A DNA stretch of 64,000 bases from Clostridiales bacterium (GTDB taxonomy: Bacteria; Bacillota; Clostridia; Oscillospirales; Oscillospiraceae). The position numbers were made by a program, and so were the translations under genes. This document shows, one piece after another, positions 57,644-64,000 of this stretch. The notes below the pieces were generated by a model. The model was not told the origin of the DNA, did not search any database, and saw nothing but the letters and a program-made list of their open reading frames with translations. Each line of letters begins with the position of its first letter. Position 1 is the first letter of the stretch. The stretch is from positions 1 to 64,000 of the forward strand of contig JAHAEW010000002.1 in NCBI GenBank assembly GCA_018374635.1, written 5' to 3'.

Positions 57644-58441
57644 TTACGGCTCCTGCTGCGCCTGTGTCTCTTCTTCCCCGGACGCGGCCAGGACGGGGGC
57701 GACGGTACAGCGCCGGTCCGTCCCGGTAAGCAGGAGGCGGTGTGACTTACACAGCTCCAGCACGGCCAGAAAGGTGGCCACCACCTCCGAACGGCTCCGG
57801 CTCCCCCGGAACAGGGCGAGAAAATGCGTCACCCCGCTGTGCAGAAGGCGGCGCAGGAGCTCCCCGGCCTTGTCGGCCACCGGGTAGGGCTCCCGCCCCA
57901 CGATCCCCTCAAAGGCCGCCGCCGGCGTACGCTTCGGTTCGCTCCGGCTCAGCACCGGGAGTAGGGCACGGTATAATTCTTCCTTCTTATGGGAGTAATG
58001 ATACATCCGGTCCTCCGGAAGCTGCTCCGGAGGCTTGGTCATATAATCCTGTCCTACCTTCCACCCCTGCTCCAGCCGGGGCAGGACCGCTTTGATCCGG
58101 GCATAATTCTCATGGCTCTGATGCTCCTCCAGGGAGGCCATCAGCGCTTCCATTTCGGACAGGGCCTCCTCGTCCTGGATCGAAAGGAGCATCCTGGTCT
58201 TGATAAAAATCAGCTGGGCCGCCATCTGGACAAACTCACTGGCAATCTCCAGATCCAGCTCTTTCCGCCGGTCCATCCACGCCAGATATTGTTCCAGAAT
58301 GAGGGATATCTGAATATCCCGGATCTCCATGCGGTTTTTGCTCAGCAGATGGAGGATCAGGTCCAGGGGGCCGGTAAAGTCCTCCCGCTCCTCCGAGCGG
58401 GACTTGACCACCCCCTCCAGGTGGTAAATGGGGCTGTCCAC
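57644..58441 (-). CDS. scpA: Segregation and condensation protein A
   Basis: 265 residues. The kleisin that closes the SMC ring. DFTGPLDLILHLLSKNRMEI near the N-terminus and EFVQMAAQLIFIKTRMLL are typical; the C-terminal winged helix has FLAVLELCKSHRL. The start is GTG after GGGGGCGG. Confidence 0.94.
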   Translation of the reverse strand: MDSPIYHLEGVVKSRSEEREDFTGPLDLILHLLSKNRMEIRDIQISLILEQYLAWMDRRKELDLEIASEFVQMAAQLIFIKTRMLLSIQDEEALSEMEALMASLEEHQSHENYARIKAVLPRLEQGWKVGQDYMTKPPEQLPEDRMYHYSHKKEELYRALLPVLSRSEPKRTPAAAFEGIVGREPYPVADKAGELLRRLLHSGVTHFLALFRGSRSRSEVVATFLAVLELCKSHRLLLTGTDRRCTVAPVLAASGEEETQAQQEP

Positions 58442-58453
58442 GCCGTCCGCCCC

Positions 58454-59143
58454 CTAACCCAGCAGCACGCGGAAGGGCGCGCTGGCCGCCCGGGCCAGCC
58501 AGTCCAGCACCCCGTCGCGGACCCACAGCAGTCCTCCGTCCAGCGCCCCGCTCCACAGGATCACCACCAGGAGCAGCATTCCGATCCGCTCATAGCGGAG
58601 GATGGTATAGTAGACCCGGTCCGGCAGCAGGGCCCCCAGCACCTTCGAGCCGTCCAGGGGCGGAAAGGGGATCAGATTGAACAGGCCCAGCCCCACGCTC
58701 AGAATGGCGACGGTAGCCAGAAAATCAATGCCCCAGATCAAAAGCACGCTGTCCGCCCCGACCTGGTACGCCACCACGATCAGAAGAGCGCGCAGGCACA
58801 GCGCCAGATAGGCCAGTACAAAATTGGAGACCGGTCCCGCCAGGGCGGTCAGGGCCATTCCGCTCTTGGGGTGCTTGAAATAGCGCATGTCCACCGGAAC
58901 CGGCTTGGCCCAGCCGAACCCAGCCACCAGCATCATCAGCGCGCCGAACACGTCGATATGGCGCAGCGGATTGAAGGAAAGCCGGTGCATCCGCTTGGCG
59001 GTGGGGTCCCCCAGCAGATAGGCGGCCAGTCCGTGGCAGGTCTCATGGACCGTCAGGCACAGAAGCACGGCCAGGATCTGTACCAGCATCCACAGCATGC
59101 CCTGCCAGTCCAGATGATGAAAGAAATCCGAAAAACTTACCAC
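58454..59143 (-). CDS. Site-2-protease-type membrane metallopeptidase (M50)
   Basis: 229 residues with about five transmembrane helices. The zinc motif is TVHETCHGLAAYLLGD (~residues 32-47) and the third ligand is in NLIPFPPLDGSK. YwhC-like family. Target unknown. Heads the operon that contains scpA/scpB. The start is GTG after GGGAGGGCGG. Confidence 0.88.
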   Translation of the reverse strand: MVSFSDFFHHLDWQGMLWMLVQILAVLLCLTVHETCHGLAAYLLGDPTAKRMHRLSFNPLRHIDVFGALMMLVAGFGWAKPVPVDMRYFKHPKSGMALTALAGPVSNFVLAYLALCLRALLIVVAYQVGADSVLLIWGIDFLATVAILSVGLGLFNLIPFPPLDGSKVLGALLPDRVYYTILRYERIGMLLLVVILWSGALDGGLLWVRDGVLDWLARAASAPFRVLLG

Positions 59144-59214
59144 TGCTCCGCCCTCCCGCAGCCATTCGGCCCCGTTCTCCCTCCGTGAGAGAACATGGCC
59201 GTCTTGTAGACAGC

Positions 59215-59243
59215 ATTATACCAAATCCACCCGCAAAACACAA
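59215..59243 (-). promoter_or_regulatory. Sigma-A promoter of the M50-scpAB operon
   Basis: The minus strand reads TTGTGT (59243-59238), a 17-nt spacer and TATAAT (59220-59215) with extended -10 TGG. Confidence 0.8.
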
Positions 59244-59267
59244 GGCGGCGCCTCTCTCCGGCAAGAA

Positions 59268-59406
59268 GGGGAGCCAGCCCGTCCCTTCAGGCAGACTCCC
59301 CCTCGCTTTCCTGCGGAGCGCTGTGCTCCCGCAGCTTTTATATCACCCGGTCAGCGTACGGACCCGTTCTCCCCGGAGCGCGCCCCGCGCCGGAGTCCCG
59401 GCGCGG
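59268..59406 (-). terminator. Region with two GC hairpins after engB
   Basis: CCGCGCCGG/CCGGCGCGG (59385-59393 and 59398-59406, loop AGTC) and GGGGAG/CTCCCC (59268-59273 and 59296-59301), the latter followed by CTTCTTGCC. Neither has a proper U-tract. Nothing else was seen in 59244-59426. Confidence 0.4.
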
Positions 59407-59426
59407 TCAATGCGCACATCCTTCAC

Positions 59427-60023
59427 TTATATGCCCGCCTGGTGGTCCAGAATGGCGTCGAGCAGAACCGCCCGCCCTTCCCCCTTCTCAGCCGAAAAGG
59501 GAATTACCTTTACAGTTTCATCCAGTTCCAAGGTCTCCCGGACCCGCTGGAGATTGGGCTCGATCTCACTTTTTTTCAGCTTGTCCAGCTTGTTCGCCAC
59601 CACCACAAAGGGGCGTCCGCTCTGCTTGAACCAATCGGCCATCACGCAGTCGTCCGCGGTGGGCTTGTGGCGGGAGTCCACGATCAGAATCCCCAGGGTC
59701 ATCAGGGTCTGATCGGCAAACCAGCTCTCGATCAGGCGGCCCCAGCGGGCCTTCTCTGCCTGAGAGACCTTGGCATAGCCGTAGCCGGGCAGGTCCACCA
59801 GATAGAGCTTCTTATCGATGAGGAAGTAGTTGATATGGGTGGTCTTGCCCGGTGCGGAGCCCACCCGCGCAAAATTCTTGCGGTTGAGCAGCTTATTGAT
59901 CACCGAGGACTTGCCCACATTGGATCGCCCCGCAAACACCACCTGGGGCAGCATGTCCCGGGGAAAATCGGCCGCCTTTGCGGCCGAGCGGATAAATTCC
60001 GCATGGTTCAGATTCAGCGGCAT
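59427..60023 (-). CDS. engB: Ribosome biogenesis GTPase EngB/YsxC
   Basis: 198 residues. It acts in 50S assembly. G1 FAGRSNVGKSSVINKL, the TTHINYF switch region, G3 DLPGYGYAKVS and G4 ANKLDKLKK are visible. The ATG at 60023 follows AAAGGGGCG. A longer frame into lon is rejected. Confidence 0.95.
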   Translation of the reverse strand: MPLNLNHAEFIRSAAKAADFPRDMLPQVVFAGRSNVGKSSVINKLLNRKNFARVGSAPGKTTHINYFLIDKKLYLVDLPGYGYAKVSQAEKARWGRLIESWFADQTLMTLGILIVDSRHKPTADDCVMADWFKQSGRPFVVVANKLDKLKKSEIEPNLQRVRETLELDETVKVIPFSAEKGEGRAVLLDAILDHQAGI

Positions 60024-60081
60024 AACGCGCCCCTTTCTCGTGTCCCCCGCCGGAAAATGCTTCCCGGCGGGGGACGGTTGC

Positions 60082-62505
60082 TTACTGATGGATGGAGATC
60101 CCGCCTGCGGCCAGGGACGCCTCCGCCGGGGCTTCGGGCCGCTGCCCCGCCCCCTGTGTGACATCCAGTCCCAGCGCATAGGCCAGCACCGCGTCCACCT
60201 GCTCCACCGGCAGGAAGTGCAGCGCGGCGCGCACAGTCTGGTCGATTTCCTCCAGATCCTTCTCGTTCTCCGCCGGCAGGAGCACCGTGCGGATGCCGTT
60301 GCGCAGGGCGGCCATGGTCTTCTCCTTCAGGCCGCCAATGGCCAGCACCCGGCCCCGCAGCGTCACCTCGCCGGTCATGGCCAGCTCCCGCCGCACCGGC
60401 GTATTGGTCAGCGCCGAGACCATGGCGGTGGTGATGGCGATACCCGCTGAGGGGCCGTCCTTGGGCACTGCTCCTTCCGGAAAGTGGACATGGATGTCCT
60501 TCTTCTGATAGAAGTCGGCCTCGATGCCCAGGCGGTCCGCCCGGCTGCGAATGTAGGAGTAGGCCGCGTGGGCCGACTCCTTCATGACATCGCCCAGGTT
60601 TCCGGTCAGTTCCAGCTTGCCGGAACCGGGGACCACATTGACCTCCACTTCCAGCAGCTCGCCGCCCACACTGGTCCAGGCCAGGCCGTTGACCACGCCC
60701 ACCTGCTCGGTTCTGGGCAGGCGTTCCGGGTGATAGCGGCGGATACCTAGGAACTCCTCCACATTATCCCCTGTAACGCTGATAGACTTTACACCGTCTG
60801 ATACCACGCGCATAGCGACCTTTCGGCACACGGCGCCCAGCTTTCGCTCCAGGATACGCACGCCGGACTCCTTGGTATAGCCGGTAATGATCTCCCGCAG
60901 GGCGCCGTCGGTCAGTTTGAGCTGACTTTTCTTCAGTCCGTGGCGCTTGAGCTCCTTGGGGAGCAGGTGGCGCCTGGCGATCTGGAGCTTCTCCTCGTCG
61001 GTGTAGCTGGACAGCTCGATCACTTCCATGCGGTCCAGCAGGGGCCGCGGGATGGTGTCCAGCGTGTTGGCCGTGGTGATGAAGAGGACGTCGGACAGAT
61101 CGTACGGCACCTCCAGGAAGTGGTCCCGGAAGGTGCTGTTCTGCTCTCCGTCCAGCACCTCCAGGAGGGCGTCGGCCGGGTCGCCCCGGTGATCGGCCCC
61201 CAGCTTGTCGATCTCGTCCAGCAGCAGCAGCGGATTGGAGCTGCCCGCCTGCCGGATCCCGGCGATGATGCGCCCGGGCATGGCGCCGATGTACGTCTTT
61301 CGGTGTCCCCGGATCTCGGCCTCATCGTGGACGCCGCCCAGGGAGATCCGGGCCAGCTTCCGGTTCATGGCCTTTGCCATGGACATGGCGATGGAGGTCT
61401 TGCCCACACCGGGCGGCCCCACCAGGCACAAAACCTGCCCCTTCAGATCGGGGGCCAGCTGCTTGACGGCCACAAACTCCAGGATGCGCTCCTTCACCTT
61501 CTCCAGGCCGTAGTGGTCACTGTCCAGCGCCTTGCGCACGGCATCCACGTCGGCCCGCTCCTTGGTCTTTTTGTCCCAAGGCAGCTCCAGGCACACATCC
61601 AGATAGTTCCGCAGGACGGTGGCCTCCGCCGAGCCAAAGGGCTGCTTTTCCAGACGGCCGACCTCTTTCAGCAGCTTCCGGCTCACCTCTTCCGGCAGCT
61701 TTGCCTTCTCGATGGCCTGCCGGTATTCCGCGATCTCACCGTCCCCTCCGGCCTCGCCCTCTCCAAGCTCCTGCTGGATGACCTTGAGCTGCTCCCGCAG
61801 ATAGTAATCCCTCTGGTTGCGGCTCATGCCCTCCCGGACCCGGTTCTGCATGTCCAGCTCCAGCTCCAGCACTTCCAGCTCCTGGCGCAGCTGGCGGAAA
61901 AGCTTCTCCAGCCGGCGGACCGGCCGCAGCTCCTCCAGGATGGACTGCTTGTCCCCGGTGCGCATGACGATGTTCTGTGCGATATAGTCTGCAATATAGC
62001 CCGGGTCCTCGCTGGAGATCAGGTTGAGCAGCAGATCCGGCGTCATCTTGGGAGCCAGCTCCACATAGCGTTCAAAGAGCTCATAGGTCTGACGGATCAG
62101 GGCCTCGGTCTTGGCGGAGCTGCGCACCGGCTCTTCCGGCACGATCTCCTCCACTTCAGCGGACAGATAAGGGGTCAGCTGAGTCAGCCGGTGCATCCGC
62201 CCCCGGGCCGCGCCCTCCACCATGACGCGGACGTTATCGCCCGGCAGACGGAGGATCTGCCGGACATTGCAGATGGTGCCGATCCGGCACAGATCCCTCT
62301 CCTCGGGGGACTCCACCGCGATGTCCCGCTGGGCCACCAGGAAGATGGGAGTGCCGCTGGTCATCGCTTCATCCAATGCCTTGACCGAGATTTCACGCCC
62401 CACGTCGAAGTGCAGCATCATATTGGGAAATACCGTCATGCCGCGCAGGGCCAGAGCGGGCAGCGTCACGGTCTGAATCTCGTTCTCCTGATCACTCATG
62501 ATCAT
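60082..62505 (-). CDS. lon: ATP-dependent Lon protease
   Basis: 807 residues. The N-terminal substrate domain (~10-210), AAA+ module with GPPGVGKTSIAMS (~358-370) and the Ser-Lys dyad in KDGPSAGIAITTAM and GGLKEKTMAAL follow. Degrades damaged and regulatory proteins. The start may be ATG at 62505 or 62499 (two codons apart) after GAAAGGAAG. The last ~30 residues are a Ala/Gly/Pro-rich tail beyond the family core. It follows clpX. Confidence 0.97.
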   Translation of the reverse strand: MIMSDQENEIQTVTLPALALRGMTVFPNMMLHFDVGREISVKALDEAMTSGTPIFLVAQRDIAVESPEERDLCRIGTICNVRQILRLPGDNVRVMVEGAARGRMHRLTQLTPYLSAEVEEIVPEEPVRSSAKTEALIRQTYELFERYVELAPKMTPDLLLNLISSEDPGYIADYIAQNIVMRTGDKQSILEELRPVRRLEKLFRQLRQELEVLELELDMQNRVREGMSRNQRDYYLREQLKVIQQELGEGEAGGDGEIAEYRQAIEKAKLPEEVSRKLLKEVGRLEKQPFGSAEATVLRNYLDVCLELPWDKKTKERADVDAVRKALDSDHYGLEKVKERILEFVAVKQLAPDLKGQVLCLVGPPGVGKTSIAMSMAKAMNRKLARISLGGVHDEAEIRGHRKTYIGAMPGRIIAGIRQAGSSNPLLLLDEIDKLGADHRGDPADALLEVLDGEQNSTFRDHFLEVPYDLSDVLFITTANTLDTIPRPLLDRMEVIELSSYTDEEKLQIARRHLLPKELKRHGLKKSQLKLTDGALREIITGYTKESGVRILERKLGAVCRKVAMRVVSDGVKSISVTGDNVEEFLGIRRYHPERLPRTEQVGVVNGLAWTSVGGELLEVEVNVVPGSGKLELTGNLGDVMKESAHAAYSYIRSRADRLGIEADFYQKKDIHVHFPEGAVPKDGPSAGIAITTAMVSALTNTPVRRELAMTGEVTLRGRVLAIGGLKEKTMAALRNGIRTVLLPAENEKDLEEIDQTVRAALHFLPVEQVDAVLAYALGLDVTQGAGQRPEAPAEASLAAGGISIHQ

Positions 62506-62535
62506 TCACTTCCTTTCTGGAAGATATCAATATAC

Positions 62536-62570
62536 ACAACGGGGCGAGAGAATCTCCCTCGCCCCGTTGT
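62536..62570 (-). terminator. Hairpin between clpX and lon
   Basis: 13-bp perfect arms (ACAACGGGGCGAG, 62536-62548 with 62558-62570). The minus strand continues GTATATTG, so it is more likely a partial terminator or mRNA-end stabiliser. Confidence 0.5.
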
Positions 62571-62578
62571 CCGTCTGT

Positions 62579-63901
62579 TTAAGAAACATTTCCGTGGGCG
62601 GGGGCGCCTCCCTGCTCCGCCCGGAGCTCAGCGCCGCCCAGCCGGGGACGCTCCGTCCGCTCAGGGTCGTGCTCCACCGCGGGCGGGACATGGTCCCGCA
62701 CACTCTCTGCGGTGATGGTCACCTTTGCGATGGTGGGATCCGACGGCACGTCGTACATGACCTGCGTCATAACCTCTTCCAGCACCGCACGCAGGCCGCG
62801 GGCGCCGATGCCGCGGGCAATGGCCTGGTCCGCCGCCGCCGCCAGCGCCTCCGGCTGAAACTCCAGATCCACCATATCGTATTCCAGCAGCTTCTGGTAC
62901 TGTTTGACCAGCGCATTCTTTGGCTCGGTCAGGATCCGGACCAGCTGCTCCTTGTTCAGGGCCTGGAGCGCCGTGATGACCGGCAGACGGCCAACCAGCT
63001 CCGGAATGATGCCGAATTTCAGCAGATCGTGGGGCTGGATCTCCTTGTAGATCGCGGAGGCATCCCGCTCCTTCCTGCTCTCGATCTTGGCGCCAAAACC
63101 GATGCTCTTCTTATCCAGACGCTGCTCGATGATCTTCTCGATCCCGTCGAACGCACCGCCGCAGATGAAGAGAATGTTCTTGGTATTGATCTGGATGAAC
63201 TCCTGATGGGGATGCTTGCGCCCTCCCTGGGGCGGAACATTGGCTACCGTTCCCTCCAGGATCTTGAGCAGCGCCTGCTGCACTCCCTCGCCCGACACAT
63301 CCCGGGTGATGGAGGTGTTTTCGCTCTTACGGGCGATCTTGTCGATCTCATCCACATAGATGATGCCGCGCTCGGCCAGCTCGATGTCAAAATCGGCCGC
63401 CTGCACCAGGCGCAGGAGGATGTTCTCGACATCGTCACCCACATAGCCGGCCTCTGTGAGGGTGGTCGCGTCCGCGATGGCGAAAGGCACCTTCAGGATG
63501 CGGGCCAGGGTCTGGGCAAAGAGGGTCTTGCCGCTGCCGGTGGGACCGATCAGAAGAATGTTGCTCTTCTGAAGCTCCACATCCTCCCCGCCGCCGAAGT
63601 AGATGCGCTTATAATGGTTGTAGACCGCCACCGAGAGCGCCACCTTGGCAGCCTCCTGGCCGATGATATACTGGTCCAGTACGGTCCGGATCTCCCGGGG
63701 TGTGGGAATGACATCCGGAATCTCCAACTGCTCTTCCTGGGATTCCTCCGAGTCATAGGCGTCATCCAGAATGCTCATGCACAGATGCACACATTCATTG
63801 CAGATATAGGCGCCCGGACCCGCGATAATACGGTTGACCTGCTCCTGATGCTTACCGCAGAAGGAGCAGCGCACCGACTTGTGTTCGTCATTTTTTGCCA
63901 T
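62579..63901 (-). CDS. clpX: ClpX, ATPase subunit of the Clp protease
   Basis: 440 residues. The N-terminal C4 zinc-binding domain (CSFCGKHQEQV and CNECVHLC) is followed by Walker A GPTGSGKTLFAQTLA (~residues 117-131), Walker B IIYVDEIDKIAR and the IGF-type loop (KSIGFGAKIES) that docks onto ClpP. Unfolds substrates for ClpP. The ~30-residue tail is longer than usual. Confidence 0.97.
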   Translation of the reverse strand: MAKNDEHKSVRCSFCGKHQEQVNRIIAGPGAYICNECVHLCMSILDDAYDSEESQEEQLEIPDVIPTPREIRTVLDQYIIGQEAAKVALSVAVYNHYKRIYFGGGEDVELQKSNILLIGPTGSGKTLFAQTLARILKVPFAIADATTLTEAGYVGDDVENILLRLVQAADFDIELAERGIIYVDEIDKIARKSENTSITRDVSGEGVQQALLKILEGTVANVPPQGGRKHPHQEFIQINTKNILFICGGAFDGIEKIIEQRLDKKSIGFGAKIESRKERDASAIYKEIQPHDLLKFGIIPELVGRLPVITALQALNKEQLVRILTEPKNALVKQYQKLLEYDMVDLEFQPEALAAAADQAIARGIGARGLRAVLEEVMTQVMYDVPSDPTIAKVTITAESVRDHVPPAVEHDPERTERPRLGGAELRAEQGGAPAHGNVS

Positions 63902-63952
63902 AATGGTACCTCAATCACAGGCAGCTCTGCCTGATTCAAAGAAGTGGAAAGA

Positions 63953-63979
63953 GGAGCGGGCGACTTGATCTCCCGCTCC
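63953..63979 (-). terminator. Hairpin between the edge gene and clpX
   Basis: GGAGCGGG/CCCGCTCC stem (63953-63960 and 63972-63979); the minus strand continues TCTTTCC. It may partially stop transcription before clpX. Confidence 0.45.
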
Positions 63980-63985
63980 CCCGCG

Positions 63986-64000
63986 TTACTTGTTTCCGTT
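63986..64000 (-). CDS. Last codons of a gene cut by the window edge, probably clpP
   Basis: The minus strand reads N-G-N-K-stop with TAA at 63986-63988. The clpP-clpX-lon order in most Firmicutes makes clpP the best guess; only five codons are visible, so this is context, not sequence evidence. Confidence 0.3.
   Translation of the reverse strand, partial: NGNK

Noticed and set aside
60940..62715. 591-codon plus-strand frame opposite lon
   Set aside because: Shadow; it also crosses the lon-clpX gap and a hairpin.

Overview
The window reads as part of the chromosome of a GC-rich, spore-forming anaerobic member of the Clostridia, most like Oscillospiraceae (the Flavonifractor/Intestinimonas group). 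This is an inference from gene content and order. The signs are the Clostridia-type spore-coat base proteins SpoVM, SipL and SpoIVA, a CotJC-type coat protein, the germination amidase CwlD, an ispH-rpsA fusion, side-by-side ATP- and PPi-type phosphofructokinases, and a long flavodiiron-rubredoxin-reductase fusion. No rRNA, tRNA, CRISPR array or insertion sequence was seen. Almost all genes right of 8.8 kb are on the minus strand. Layout: 1-1.6 kb is the lysis module (endolysin, holin) at the right end of a prophage. At about 1.74 kb the prophage abuts the 3' part of cotJC, which lacks only its first ~26 codons, so the prophage appears to split a spore-coat gene. 2.3-8.2 kb holds a YhcH-family sugar protein, purB and a glycolytic cluster (pfkA, pfp, fba) with interlocked divergent promoters between pfp and fba. 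8.3-14.6 kb holds an amidase-like protein, a Xer-type recombinase behind a structured leader with two tiny frames, radA, cwlD, an aspartate aminotransferase and coaX. 14.7-17.6 kb is leuCDB. 17.6-22.7 kb holds a Crp/Fnr regulator, the 928-residue flavodiiron fusion with three short-spaced rubredoxins, and a lipoprotein nuclease coupled to an unknown protein. 22.7-26.3 kb is the spore-coat base locus: spoIVA, sipL, spoVM (23 codons, TTG start) and a 55-residue membrane protein coupled to spoVM. 26.4-40 kb is a long housekeeping operon in nearly the same order as in Bacillus subtilis (yicC-remA-gmk-rpoZ-priA-def-fmt-yugP-rsmB-rlmN-stp-prkC-rsgA-thiN-spoVM). 40-44.8 kb is the c-di-AMP operon (cdaA-cdaR) followed by three genes for cysteine-rich proteins and a membrane protein. 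45-48.4 kb holds carD, ispD, ispF, a DUF3343 protein and a cysteine-desulfurase-like enzyme. 48.4-53.9 kb is a five-gene run, every pair overlapping by 4 nt: an RpiR regulator, a flavoprotein, cmk, plsC and ispH-rpsA. 53.9-59.2 kb runs from a site-2-type protease through scpA, scpB, DUF2953, ytfJ and a D,D-carboxypeptidase to a pseudouridine synthase. 59.4-64 kb is clpX-lon-engB, with what is probably the last codons of clpP at the edge. How they work together: the sporulation genes at both ends of the first 26 kb (cotJC, cwlD, the spoIVA locus) mark an endospore former. The housekeeping operons couple translation, cell-wall signalling (PrkC/Stp, c-di-AMP) and isoprenoid synthesis. About fifteen promoters with good -35/-10 spacing could be read directly, and most carry an extended -10 TGn.
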